From NCBI GenBank assembly GCA_024811115.1, contig JAKOGH010000812.1, forward strand, positions 486,892 through 550,891: DNA of 64,000 bases, read 5' to 3'. The notes beneath the pieces were generated by a model that saw only the letters and a program-made list of their open reading frames with translations, was not told the origin of the DNA and did no database searches. Below are positions 1 through 11,320 of this stretch, one piece after another (the stretch's first letter is position 1; each line of letters begins with the position of its first letter). Source of the DNA: Terana coerulea. Lineage: Eukaryota > Basidiomycota > Agaricomycetes > Polyporales > Phanerochaetaceae. The position numbers and the translations under genes were made by a program.

Positions 1-98
1 CATGTGACGTCTCATATTTCTTGGTTCGTGCCGTTCGCTTCAGTCTTCGCCACTGCCCACGTCGACGTCCCTCTTTCCACCCCCAAAAATTTAGTACT

Positions 99-1235
99 AT
101 GGCTATCGCTATTGCTTTGTGGTATGCTCCTCTCATCTTCTTGCTACATGTCTCCGCTGACGACTGCCGCGCAGGAGCATCGCCGTCACCGCGGACGCCC
201 CCATTGAGTTCTCACCACCTGCGGACCTGCGCATCACGAACGTCGCGCTCGGCGCTGAGCTCGTGGACGAGGCGGGTCGCACAAGCGTGCGGCTCGTGTA
301 CATGTCGCCGTCGGAAAGCGCGAAGGATGAGGATGATGAAGAGAGTGATGAGGAGGAGGAGGCTGAGGAGGAGCCCGGTGAGCCTACGGGCACAGTACTT
401 TGTTCATTGAGACCTGGAACGGTGCGTTTTCTGTGCTTGGATGGAGGGTGGTGCTGACCAGGTGCGTATAGATCGAACACGCGAAGCTCGACCTCGTCTT
501 AGAGGCGAACCAGATGTACGTGTTCGAGACAATCGGCAAGAAGTGCGTAACACATACATGTTTCGCTGTCCTACAAGTAAACTGACCCTTGATGCAGCAC
601 CGTGTATATCTCCGGTAACTTCATCGGTGCGCTTTGATCCCGTCTTTCTGCCACGCCTCCCTGAAACCTGTCCTTCGTAGATCAAAGTCCGTCTGACCTC
701 CCACCAGACGAAGACGAGCTCCTGTCGGACGAAGAGGACGAGGAGGCCTTCCGCCTCGAGGATGTGAGCTCCGACGTCGAGGTCGCAACCGACGACGAGA
801 TGGACGAGGACGAGTACGCCGCGTCCCCCTTCCCGCTCTACCCGTTCCTCACCTCCGCGCCACCCCTTCTTAGCGCACCCCAGCTCCTCCCGCCGCCCAA
901 GGCCTCGCTGCCGAAGTCCAAGGCCGCGCAGGCAGAGGCACCAAAGTCGGCGGCGAAGCCTGAGAGCAAGAAGCGCGCGCGACGACGAGGAAGCCGAGCT
1001 GGAGCCGAAACTCTCGAAGAAGCAGCTCAAGAAGCTGAAAGCGCAGGGCGGCGTGGCGGCGCCGGCACCTGCTGCTGCGTCGGCAGAGACGAAGAAGCCT
1101 GAGTCCAAGAAGGCGGAGCAGCCCAAGCCGGCAAAGGAGGAGAAAAAGGCAGAGGCTGCCGCTCCAGGGCAGGACGGTGAGGGGAAGAAAAAGAAGAAGA
1201 GGAGCAAGAACAAGGGCGACCAGGCGAAGTTGTAG
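99..1235 (+). CDS. Nucleoplasmin-like domain protein (Fpr3/4 N-terminal type) lacking the FKBP domain
   Basis: Five exons (99-121, 175-421, 472-542, 598-626, 681-1235) join cleanly. The start MAIAIALWSIAV followed by ITNVALG, an acidic loop, VLCSLRPGT and VYISGNF matches the nucleoplasmin-like fold at the N-terminus of fungal nucleolar FKBP prolyl isomerases and histone chaperones of the Fpr3/Fpr4 type. An acidic tract (about residues 115-150) and a basic tail with SKKQLKKLK and a K-rich end follow, as in that family. The catalytic FKBP domain that normally comes last is absent: the frame stops after GDQAKL. A one-base frame break lies in the CG repeat near 975-985, because KKRA and DDEEAELEPKLSKKQ are in different frames. 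Inferred role: nucleolar histone chaperone without prolyl isomerase activity. The family call is firm; whether the truncation is natural is not. Confidence 0.8.
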
Positions 1236-1423
1236 GTGCTTGCCTCTTCGCCATGGTCGTGGGCACGGTCGTGACAGCTTGTGTCGCCGTCTCATACGCT
1301 GGATTTCACCCCACCAAAAGGCTACAATAGCTAACAATGTCTGCGCTGTTTTCTTAGTTTTCATGTTGTACATTCTATTGGTCTGGACTTAAGTGCTGTC
1401 GATTAGTATCGCTTTGGCCCTTA

Positions 1424-1900
1424 CAGCTGTTTCGGGTTATTATGAGAAGCGCCGGTTTTTTCTCGCGCGGCGACCTTCCTAAATAGGAATCTTCCGACTC
1501 TTGCCTCCCGACTTGAGTGTGCAGACCTCGGTAACGGTACTTATAGCAGGTACTTAAATGTTGCGAATGTACTCGTACATATATGTGCGCTACTAATGCT
1601 TGATTTGAAGAGGCAAAAACATTCAGATAACACATCCAGAGCCTGATTTGCGTACAACTAGGGCAAAATATGCATGCTGACCGGTCTTGCAAGGAGCGCA
1701 AGACTCACATACATAGAAAATACCACGGAAAGCTCAGTGCATGCTGACATAAGTCATATTCCTACTATCAGTGTGTTCTGAACAATATTGAAGGGATGGT
1801 GCGTGCAACAGGCTGGGGCAAGGAGTCGGAAGATTCCTATTTGGGAAGGTCGCCGCGCGCGAGAAAAAACGGCGCTTCTCATAATAACCCGAAACAGCTG
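1424..1900. mobile_element. TA-flanked MITE with about 80-base terminal inverted repeats
   Basis: The left end (1424-1503) begins CAGCTGTTTCGGGTTATTAT and reappears as its reverse complement at 1818-1900, differing by only a few bases. Both ends are bordered by TA. There is no coding capacity in the roughly 310-base interior; small reading frames in the arms are mirror images of each other. TA flanks and the small size suggest a non-autonomous Tc1/mariner-type element. That class assignment is inference; the inverted repeat is directly visible. Confidence 0.75.
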
Positions 1901-2062
1901 TAAGGTTGATGAATCACAAGCATCTCATTGCAAGAGAGCACTCATTCAGAAGGTTCAGAAGATACATACAATTGTCCGGGACTAGTGCAACTCGCTCAGC
2001 GATCGCACAATAAATACATCATACATAGACTATACAACAATTCATATCCATATGCAAAGAGC

Positions 2063-2801
2063 TCATTGGACCGCGGAAGCGACACACAAGAAGGGGTGAC
2101 GCGTCGTGACATTGTCAATCGACTGTAGTTGGATCGAGTTCAGTGCCTGCTGTCTGCATGGTCTCCGTGCGGTGCGAGTCAGGATGACGGGGGTAAATTC
2201 ACCGTGAGCGGGCTTCGAGGGAACAGGAATCTCACCGGTGGTTAGCTGAACTATACACGCTGCCCGCTGGGTTGCAGATGGTCGATCAGGAAGATGAGAG
2301 ACGCGTGCCTCAGCAGTTGTCTTCTTCGAACGGTGGAAGAAAGCGTCGAGGGGTCCCTTAGGAGCCATCGCCGCCTTCTTGCGTTCAACGAGATCGTATA
2401 CCTGCGACAGCGCGTATAGATGCATCGGAGCCGCGTCGACATGGTACCGGTTGTTGCGGCGTCGCTCACATGGGAGGGTGTCGAACTCGCGCCTGGTGAG
2501 GTTGTGAGGTTCTTTCTTCACCTTTGAAAGGGTGATAGTCTACCAAAAGGTCAGTTAGTGCACCGTGAGCATTTTTTGTGAGACGTACAGGTGTGCTAGG
2601 TGGATGCTTGAACGGCTTACTACCCGTGTGCTCCCACCGCGTTAGACTCGCTTCCCATTGCTGCACTCTCACTCCGCGCAGCTGAGCGGAGGACGGGAAT
2701 TTAGCTGCCTTACGTTTCGCAACTGTGGATGTCTTAGATGCAGATACGGGTACGTGCGGGCCAGGCGTGGGCTCGTAATTGGGATACTCTTTCAAAGTCA
2801 T
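2063..2801 (-). CDS. Hypothetical two-exon protein
   Basis: Start ATG at 2801 (MTLKEYPNYEPTPG), exon 1 2589-2801, a 49-base intron with GTACGT donor and TAG acceptor (2540-2588), exon 2 2063-2539; 229 residues. It is basic, has no membrane segment and no motif I recognise. It is rich in K/R between residues about 25-45 and again around VERKKAAMAPKG. It is divergently arranged with the dehydrogenase at 3242, so the two may share a promoter region. The clean splice and phase-0 join support a real gene, but no function can be assigned. Confidence 0.5.
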
Positions 2802-3241
2802 GCTTGGGGGGTGCAGAAGAGGCAAGGTTTCCGCGGAACATAGCCTGCAGCTTATATACCGCGACGCTCGCAGAATGCCGAAAGCTGTGTCACAGCGCAT
2901 GTGATTTTTAGTGCCCACGTGGAAGGTACTAGAAGGTTCTCGGGTGCAATTATGCACAGCGTCTCACCGTCGTCTCGATCCACCGCCAACCTGCGTTCGT
3001 CTCGACGGACGGTGTATCGTGTCGTGGCGTCAATGACGCGTCCGACGCGTTCACCCATGGAGTCAAGACTAATACCCCGCCTTGTAGCGGTCTTTACTCA
3101 TCCTACCACGTGTCTTGAAACTGATACATCCCCAGACCGTCAGCAACCACGCTCTGTCTTCCGTGCTACATATTCTGCGCTTCAAGCTTCAAAACCTGAA
3201 GGCCTGAACGACCAACCAACCTATTATATCGGATCCTCAAC
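2802..3241. promoter_or_regulatory. Divergent intergenic promoter region
   Basis: This 440-base gap separates the starts of two divergent genes. A TATTATATCGG stretch lies about 20 bases before the dehydrogenase start. No strong TATA box or repeated operator could be singled out. Confidence 0.35.
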
Positions 3242-4514
3242 ATGTCTGGCATTTATACGAACTCATTCCCGCCAGAGTCAACATTCTCTGTGGACGACAT
3301 TCCGGACTTGAGTCCGCAGGTCATGATTGTCACAGGCGCAACGTCTGGAATTGGGAAGGAGACGGCCAAGGTATATTTTTCACTCAAAGCATATGTCTGC
3401 ACAAAGTCATGTTCCACAACCGGAATACAGGTCCTGCTAGCGCACAACGCGAAGGTCTACATCGCAGGGCGCAACCCAGAGAAAGTGCAAGCGACCATCA
3501 ACGAGCTGAAGGCGGACACGGGCAAGGAAGGGCATGCGCTCGTCGTCGACCTCGCGGACTTGAAGAGCATACGCGCCGCGGCTGCAGACTTCTCCAAGTG
3601 CGTACACCACTTGCTTACCGCTTGCTGAGTGCTGTATTAACCGCCAAACAGCAAAGAAACCCAGCTTCATGTTCTGTTCAATAACGCCGGTGTCGCGCAT
3701 CCAGACATTTCAGACCTTACGAAAGATGGATACGACCTACAGTTTGGTACAAGCGTTCTCGGTACGTGGTACTCTAGTACTCGTCATGTGCTTTTTCTTA
3801 ACCGCCTTTACTCGCTAGGACACTTTTACCTGACCCGCTTACTCACGCCCGTCCTACTACAAACCGCGTCGTCCGCGCCCGGCGGCAAAGTTCGCGTTAT
3901 CACAACGTCATCCATGGGCCATCTCGCAGTGGACCGCATCGACTACGAGACCTTGCAAGGCTCGGAGAAGCGCAAACAGAAGGGCGAGCTGGCTCTGTAC
4001 GCGCAGAGCAAATTTGTGCGTCTCTTCCACTGCTTGATATAGCAAGTACTAATATGAGGTGGAATTGCCTGCAGGGTAACATCGTGTTCTCGAACGAGCT
4101 GCACCGGATGTACGCCCACCAAGGTATCGTCTCCATCTCGCTGCACCCCGGTAATCTCAAGACAGACCTGCAACGCAACGCGTCAACCATCCAGAAGGTT
4201 GTCACCGTACGTTATCTTCTGTCCTTCGTCGAATGCGGGCCGAGTACGTACTAATGACATGCAGAGCCCGCTGCTGTACTCTGCCGAACAAGGCGCGCTC
4301 ACACAGCTGTACGCCGGGACGATGCCCGAGGCGGCAGAGCTGGGCGGGAAGGTGAGTATATGCGCGTATTTTCAATCCTCGCAAGTCACTGACGTTCCGT
4401 ATGAAGTATCTGATACCCTGGGCGCGCGTGGGCGAGGCGAAGAAGGAGACGGAGGACCCCGAGATTGCGAAGGAGCTCTGGGCATGGTTGGAGAGTCAGA
4501 TCAAGGGTGTATAG
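3242..4514 (+). CDS. Short-chain dehydrogenase/reductase (classical SDR fold)
   Basis: Seven exons (3242-3370, 3431-3597, 3652-3761, 3819-4015, 4075-4206, 4265-4351, 4407-4514) give 309 residues with every join in frame. The cofactor motif TGATSGIG is at residues 31-38, NNAG at 109-112, and the catalytic YAQSK at 196-200, preceded by the strand ITTSS that carries the active serine. AGRN after the second strand suggests NADP(H) preference. The family resembles the retinol dehydrogenase/WW-oxidoreductase branch common in basidiomycetes; the substrate is unknown. A TACTAAT branch-point-like sequence sits in intron 4. It converges with the FAD monooxygenase downstream. Confidence 0.9.
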
Positions 4515-4900
4515 GCGTGCGTTGTCTTTTTGCAGACTAAGAAATATGAAGTTTCCGTGAATCTCGGTCTTCGTGACAGCTCGCATTCGACTTGAAGAAC
4601 AAGGTGTCGTACGTTTATGAGGGTGCAAAGACTATACCGTGTATGCCCAACCTATGCTCTGTGCATCAACTGAATACCCGATGATCTGCGCGCGGTCGCC
4701 GAGGATGCTCATGACCATCAACTTGCCACGGAACTGCGTGGGAGAACGGCAGCGCCACAAAGCCGAGCCGACCTCAAATTGGGAAGTTGTTAGTATCGAG
4801 CGGCTCAAATCCCTACAAATTCCTTCTTCCGGATGCGCAAAAATGGACGTCGGAGTTGGGGTTCATGTTTTACAACGGTACAATACACATCACGATATAT

Positions 4901-6354
4901 CTATTTTCCACCGCCGAACCTTTCCCTCAGCAATTTCGGGTCGCTGCAAGTCTCGCGGTACCAGTTGTTCCTCGCGATACACGCCTCAACGCCTTCGACT
5001 ACACGCCTGTTGCCCTCCGCGCGTGCGTCTTTGACAATCTGGGCTGTGATAGGGATCCGAACCTTCTCAAGTTCGGTGAAAACCGTGTCGAGTGTCGCTG
5101 TCGAAGGCGGCTCGCCAGTGGGGTTGTACTTCTCGAGGAGGGTGGCAAGTAGCTCTGCGTCTTCGAAGGACTGGTTCGCACCCTGACCAAGATGCTAGCA
5201 GAGAGATTCAACATATGCAACAGAAATCGGAAAGAGGACGTACGGGACTGGTTGGGTGAGCTGCATCGCCTATAAGCACCACGCGGCCTTGATGCCATGT
5301 CTGGAGCTCAGGACGGTCATACAGCCCCACTATTGCAAACGTGAGCATGTATTCAAATGCAAACAACACATGGGAATACCTTGGTAATGTTCGTTCCAGT
5401 CTTGATCAGCTCGCCCGCACCATATTCTAACTCGCCTGCAGGGCTGTTCTTGAACGCTTCTGCAGCGGCTGCATCCATTGCCTTCCACGTTTCTCTGGCT
5501 TCCGCTTCGCGCTGCGTATACCTACAAATGAGGACAACTTGGCGATTAGAACTGTTCACAACGGTGGGGTTCAGACTTACACCCAAACAACAGTAGACTT
5601 GTCAATTGGCACGGTCATCATGCACAAGCCGTCGCCGAATGACATGGAAGCCATGGCCTTACCCTCATAATGCTCGGGCGTAGGAGAGTACCCACCCGTC
5701 TATCAGAAAATAGCTCAGCTAGTGGACCTCGGAGTAACACCAGAAGCGTACCTGGGCCCACCCGGTATAGTCTGCAGGTTGATCACCAAACAGACACTTC
5801 CGGGTGTTGCTGTGCAGCCCGTCCGCTCCGATAACAAAACTCGCAGTCTCCTGTGCCCCATTAGCGAAGGTGAGCGTCACAGAGTCGTTCTCCTGCTGTA
5901 TGGATTGTAGATCGTGACCCAGTCGAACCGGGACGTCCGCGAATTCCACAAGTTTGGCTCGCAGGGTGTCCCTACGGATGGCAAACCTTCCCTGCTTTTT
6001 GGCCGGTTCTCCCTCCTTCCTCGGTGGGGAGATCTGGCCCAGAACACCTTTATCTTCCGGAAGAACAGAGATGAGGCGGAATTCTTCCATCGGGACACCG
6101 TCCAACTGATCGACGAGACCAGGGATCTTCGAAAGCACACCATAGCCGTTGGGGGCCATGCTGACGAGACAATAAGGATGCATCACCAGAGGGCAATGTA
6201 CATGAACGGACCCAATTCCCAGACCGCCTTGCGTGAGGGACGTGTTTCTCTCATAGAGGATCGGGTCATAGCCCTTCTGCTTGAGGAGCATGGCGAGTAC
6301 TGGACCGGCAAGTCCTGCGCCTATTATAGCGACTACAGGGGCTTGTGTGGTCAT
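4901..6354 (-). CDS. FAD-dependent monooxygenase (PHBH/UbiH type)
   Basis: Six exons (6212-6354, 5752-6160, 5581-5699, 5370-5521, 5244-5329, 4901-5194) give 400 residues. The Rossmann motif GAGLAG is at residues 12-17, GADGLHS near 159 and GDAAHPTSPHLGQGANQ near 295-311: the three FAD/NAD(P)H motifs of flavoprotein aromatic hydroxylases. The first intron (6161-6211) is 51 bases with no stop, so it could be read through, but removing it restores the family string GIGMAPNG. The fourth intron is only 40 bases. No membrane anchor is seen, so a soluble enzyme hydroxylating an aromatic or polyketide substrate is inferred. It converges with the SDR (386-base gap), and a shared pathway is possible but unproven. 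Confidence 0.88.
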
Positions 6355-6450
6355 CGTGAGGGGAGGTAAATGCGAGTAGAGATGGGTTTGGTTGTGTTGA
6401 GTGCGCTGGAGGGAGCTTGGTGGTTGACCCATCTCGTCCAGGCAGACCGC

Positions 6451-6461
6451 GCTTTTATATT
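6451..6461 (-). promoter_or_regulatory. TATA box of the FAD monooxygenase
   Basis: On the minus strand the sequence reads AATATAAAAGC, about 100 bases before the ATG at 6354, followed by a C/A-rich leader typical of fungal core promoters. Confidence 0.5.
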
Positions 6462-6469
6462 CTGTCTTT

Positions 6470-8218
6470 TCTCAAATGCCCTGGGCCATAGCACTCGTCA
6501 CGCGGAGCTGTGCCGTGGTTGACAGTTGTGCTGGCGCATGCCTTCGGCCATCGAAGTTTGGTTACATATGCGAGGAGCGATTCGGATGGGACCAACGAGC
6601 TGCCACAGGGCAGGGATCGCGCCGGTAGAGTTTGATGCAGATAACTGGCGCCACAGTGCTAAACCTTCGGCAGCGGTGCCAGAAGGCAGCCATCGGCCAG
6701 CTATGCAAAGGTCTGGCATGTAGTCAGTACCGAGGCTAACGTACGCAGTTAGATCACGAACAGGGCGACGTGGCGGAAGGAGGCGTACTCATTTCTGAGG
6801 CAGACGTGGCGGTCCGGCCTGTTGGTTAATTCGCCACCGTTATTTCTCATACATTCAATGCCTAGAACTGCTCTTGACATCCTAACAAGGGTGAAGATCT
6901 CAGCGAAGGAACACGACACCTGAATTTGCAATAATCCCTAACCATACAGGGCCAACATTCGGATATCAGCGCCGCGACGGAGAAAAAAGACATCCTCGAC
7001 GCACAGCCGTCATGCGCTTTTGGATGATATTTGCAGATTCTTCTGGGTACCAATGAACTTCGGCATCTGGGCTCGAGATCCTTGAACATCCCTCGATACA
7101 TCGCATCGCGCATGAGGCAGGCATCGACGCCCGCAACGACTCGAGACACGCCCCGCGCGAGCAGTTTTCACCTACTCAGAGGAGCGCGGTATGCGGACGC
7201 TTTTGAGCTCGTTGAAGATCTTTCACAATGAGGATAACCATCAGCCAAGAACGCGCAGCCTTGACCAAGCGACATACATCCAAGCCTTGCTCGAGTGACA
7301 CCAGACTGTTTCATCGCTTGATTAGTATCTCCAGTTCCTCAGCGCGGTCGACCAGGGTCTTGAGCAACATACTGCCGGACGAATGCTGAGATGCGTGAGC
7401 CCATGGCAGTCTCGTGCTGCTGTTCTACCCAGGGACGCCCATGTCAAGCTTAGCAAGAATAGCGCAGTAGCCGAATATATCGAGCAGCTGGCTACGCTGT
7501 GTGCTAGTGTCGACGAGATCCGCGGCCTTGGACAAGACCGTGAAACCATTCGACTGGAGACTAATGGACGGTGACTCAGAGAATGCTGGCGTCGAGAGGG
7601 TAGTAGACGATCACCCACCAGAGCCTGATGCCAGCTTCCAAACGGCGTCTTGACATTCATATACGATAGGATCGTATCTCTCGAGCTTCAGAAAGATAGT
7701 GAGGAGCAAGCCAACAACGGGTAGGAAAATTGTGGGTCAAAACCAAGTCAGAGATACATCTGCAGCATAGACAGGGTTTCCACATACACAACGCCATACA
7801 TGGTCACGTAGTCATTGCCGCGCTAATACTCCTGCCATGTTGACGCAGGTATCCAGCGACTTGTAGCTCTTCTTTGCCTGGAAACATCAAAGTAGCGAGG
7901 AAAGAACTCTGCGAGAAGCCTCTGCGATCTACGAGCGACAATGCGCTGTATGTTTGGATATCTGTTCGCGCATGCGAGCCAGCACGGTTGAGTGAAGTGT
8001 TGCCAATTGTCGCGGTGGTATGTCAAGAACTGCTTCAGACGCCTGGCAGTGCGGCATAAGCCCAGGCGCCAACTTCGGGCATTTATAGGCGCATCAATCG
8101 ATGCGTTGATGGCAATGCTGCCGACGTTCCTGTTTTGGTTATGCAAGTTCAACGCCTGTCTGTTTGTCCTCCACCATCCTCTGGCCATTCACCAGACACA
8201 GAAACACCTGTCATGAAG
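6470..8218. other. 1.7 kb without a recognisable gene
   Basis: Both strands hold only short open stretches (up to about 120 codons, for example 7322-7660 and 7823-8188 on the minus strand). They show no conserved motif and no convincing intron chain. The base composition is that of decayed coding DNA rather than of the AT-rich repeats further on, so an unrecognised relic gene is possible. Confidence 0.4.
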
Positions 8219-8249
8219 CTAGCAATGGCAAGTACCATAACTTGTCCCC

Positions 8250-8675
8250 ATAGTGTCGCGGAGACGAGCTCGATGCATAACTAGCACAAGCGGATCGGAG
8301 TAGATGAGGAATGGATGATAAAACAAGTACGAGGAGGGTGATGAAGGCCAACTCCCAGTAGACCTCACAGAACAGGCAGGCAGGTGCCAATACTTGTCCC
8401 CAATGATCAAGTTAGCATTGCTACAATGTACAGTACATAGAATACATACCTTGTCCCCAATGACCAAGAGGTCGAGATGAGGGACAAGGCCAGAGAGTCC
8501 AGAGTGCTAAGTGTCCGAGAACGTGGGAAGAATCAAGCCGCATTTGGGCGCTAAGCGCCGGGATCATGGGAATGAAGTCCAGAGGCTCTGGGGCTGCTAC
8601 CAGGCCGTGTATCTGTGCTAAACAAATGCGAGAAAATGAAAAATAATACTACATATCCGTGTCCGTCTGCGACAC
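8250..8675 (-). repeat. Dispersed repeat, copy 1 of 3
   Basis: The reverse complement of this stretch matches 10885-11320 and 42630-43052 along its length, including GATCCCGGCGCTTAGCGCC (relaxed in places), a paired ATTGGGGACAAGTATTGG segment and a GTCATTGGGGACAAGG-like block. Copies differ by many substitutions, so they are old. In copy 3 the repeat directly follows an LTR-like segment, so it may be the leader of an LTR retrotransposon. Confidence 0.6.
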
Positions 8676-8877
8676 ATAGCTTAAGTTACAGTCGGCTACG
8701 AAAACTTCTACTACTCCACCAATTGTCAGAGTTCACGGATACAAAATGCTGAGCTCCCATCCGTGACATGCAGCTTTTGTGCACAATATGTAGGCAATGC
8801 TTCCTGCAATATATCATAATGTTCCTTGAGCTGCATGGCTTTGGACACTTTTGGCCCATCTGAACCCCCCCTAGTAC

Positions 8878-9512
8878 TAGTGTTGCCGAAGTTCAGTTTG
8901 GTTCAGTTTGGGCCCATTTTTGTCCGAATCAGAACCAAACTAAATCAAACCAGCATGAACTGGTTCAGTCAGTTTGGTTCAGGGTTTGAACTAGTTTGAA
9001 CTATTGAACCATGTATATATCTGCTTTACTCTGTCAAATCAGTATAATTGCAATGGTAGATCATAATAGAGTTATATATTGACATCTAAAAGGGTTTGTA
9101 TAGTGCAAAAGCCTTATATTATAATCATTTTGAAGCTCAGTGTCTGATAGAGGCTGCCAGTTGCCATTTTTGGCAGCTATTGATGGCATCATGTATACAC
9201 CAAAACATAAGCAAAGTGACATTTGGTGCTCAGTTTACAAGCACAATAATGAAAAAATAATTTAAATATGCTACAGTAAGTAAGTTCATGTACTTTTCTC
9301 TATGAATCCCAGTACAAATACACTACATAACATGTAGATGGTTTATGGTTAAAATCAGTTTGAACTTGGTTTGGGGCATAACAGCCATGCCCTGAACCAA
9401 AGAACTGAACCAAGTTACCTAGAGGCCAAACCTGAACTGAACTGAACCACACGGTTCAGTTCATCAATTCTGGTTTTGAACCACTGAACCAAACTGAACT
9501 TTGGCAACACTA
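8878..9512. mobile_element. hAT-like MITE 1 (subterminal GTTCAGTTTGG motif)
   Basis: The ends TAGTGTTGCCGAAGTTCAGT (left) and its near-perfect reverse complement (right, ending GGCAACACTA) bound 635 bases. The flanking octamers are CCTAGTAC and CCTCCTAC, 6 of 8 matching, as expected for an aged 8-base hAT target duplication. GTTCAGTTTGG and its complement recur many times near both ends. The AT-rich interior has no coding capacity. Confidence 0.7.
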
Positions 9513-9520
9513 CCTCCTAC

Positions 9521-10377
9521 TATTTCTAAAATTCTACCTAATGCCTGCTGATAAGCACTACTGTACATTAATGACCTGACAGGGTGTCACATGTCACAAG
9601 GGGTCCTGCCTGTTTGCTATCCAGGTTTATGTCACTGGTCACAGAGGGGTCCGCCAGCTTGTGACAGATAAGTTCTTACTCCCAAATTTCTGGGCCTGTG
9701 GTGCAATGAGCTTTCTTTTCCACTCGACACACTTGAATGAGGTATTTGTAGTGGATGCTGCAACATTAATAGTCAAATAATGGCAAGTAAACACCAAATT
9801 TGGCTTTAGATGGCCCACTTATCACTGGTTTCTGGAAGTGTGTCACAAGCCCTTGACCTCGCCATCGCTCATTCGGATTGTTGCAAAAATGTCACAGTCA
9901 TAACCAGCTCTGTTAGGTCATTAATGTACAGTAATTCATTGCACATAAGCATCAAAGTAACACAACTAGATAAATATATGCATAAGGCCAATAAGGTGAA
10001 TTAGTGAGGTCCTTTGCTAATTGTCTTAATTGTTTTATATATTAGGGCAATTAGCACTACTTCTCTGCTATTCTGCTTCTTACTGCCCTATTTTGTCCCT
10101 TACATACAGCTATACTACCACTACTGCTTGATTAGTCATCTGAAAAATCCCCTGCTAATCTGGGCTGATACATTATATTGCATGTTTGGTTATCTACACA
10201 CAAAACTAAACTACCTAACATACCAAACTACTTATACTGTGCAGACAAGCCTGCACAGCAGGTGCCATACTTGTCTGTGTGTTGTATTTGTCAGTAATGT
10301 ACTTACATACACTGCTACTCTGCCCCTCATGTCATGCTAGCCCTTTCTAACAAGGATGCTCATCAGCATCAGTCTGC
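9521..10377. other. AT-rich stretch without gene
   Basis: Low-GC sequence between a MITE and a tandem repeat. The only open frames are short (64 and 108 codons) and lack features of a protein. It is probably older transposon-derived DNA. Confidence 0.4.
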
Positions 10378-10884
10378 ATGTGTCATGCTTCGCTATGTTC
10401 CACACGCTGGCGCTGGCGTGGTGTGTGTGCTGTACTCATTGGCATTGCGCTTGTGTAGGTCGCTGCTCTGGTCCTTGCCGTGCACTGGCCCTTTGTGTCA
10501 GTGCGCTTACCTGCGTCAACCTATGCATGCTGTGCTTCACTACATCTCATGCACCAGCATTGGTATGGTGCGCATCCATTGGCACTATACGTACATGCAT
10601 ATGTTGTTGCCACACTCTTCATGCCATGCGCGCCAGCTTCTTGTACATCAGCGGCACGCTTGCCTGCGTGGGTCTGCGCATGCTATGCTTTGCCATATCT
10701 CGCACGCTGGCGTTAGCATGGTGTGTGTCCGTCGGCACCATACATGTATGCGCTCGTTGTCCCGCCCCTATGTATTATGTGCACCCTGGCGCTTGTGCAT
10801 TGGTGTCACACTCACCAATGTTGGTTTGTGCATGTTATGCTTTGCCATGTCCCACGCATGCTGGTGTCAGCATAGTGTGCATTG
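10378..10884 (+). repeat. Tandem repeat, about 150-base unit, roughly four copies
   Basis: The block CATGCTATGCTTTGCCATAT followed by a GCTGG(C/T)G...TGGTGTG stretch recurs at about 10384, 10525, 10679 and 10831, spaced 141-154 bases. The units are diverged and run directly into dispersed repeat copy 2. A 351-codon open frame across this region only reflects the repeat composition and is not called as a gene. Confidence 0.6.
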
Positions 10885-11320
10885 TTGCAGATGGACATGC
10901 ATATGTAGTATTATTTTTTCATTTTCCCTGCATTTATTTAGCACAAATACATGGCTTAGTAGCAGCTCCAGAGCCTTGGACTTTATTCCGATGATCCCGG
11001 CGCTTAGCGCCCAAACGTGGCTCGATTCTTCTCATGCTCTTAGACTCTTAGCACTCAGACTCTCTTGCCTTGCTCCTCATCTCAACTTCTTGGTCATTAG
11101 GGATAAGATATGTATTCTCTACACTGTATATAGTAGCAATGCTAACTTAGTCATTAGGAACAAGTATTGGCACCAGCCTACTCGTTCTGTGAGGTCTACT
11201 TGGAGTTGGCCCTTGCCACCCTCCCTCGTGATGTATTCTATCATCTATTCTCCATCCGCTCTGATTCATCCACTCTGGTTATGCGTTGAGCTCATCTCCG
11301 CAACACCTATAGCAGCATGC
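10885..11320 (+). repeat. Dispersed repeat, copy 2 of 3
   Basis: Plus-strand copy of the sequence also found inverted at 8250-8675 and direct at 42630-43052. It begins TTGCAGATGGACATGC, as copy 3 does, and keeps the GATCCCGGCGCTTAGCGCCC core. Confidence 0.6.

Noticed and set aside
404..1213. 269-codon open frame on the minus strand
   Set aside because: Antisense shadow of the acidic and lysine-rich part of the nucleoplasmin-like gene; low-complexity F/S/L content.
3242..6354. Secondary-metabolite cluster from the SDR and FAD monooxygenase pair
   Set aside because: The two enzymes are neighbours, but no polyketide synthase, peptide synthetase, terpene cyclase, P450 or pathway regulator is found nearby.
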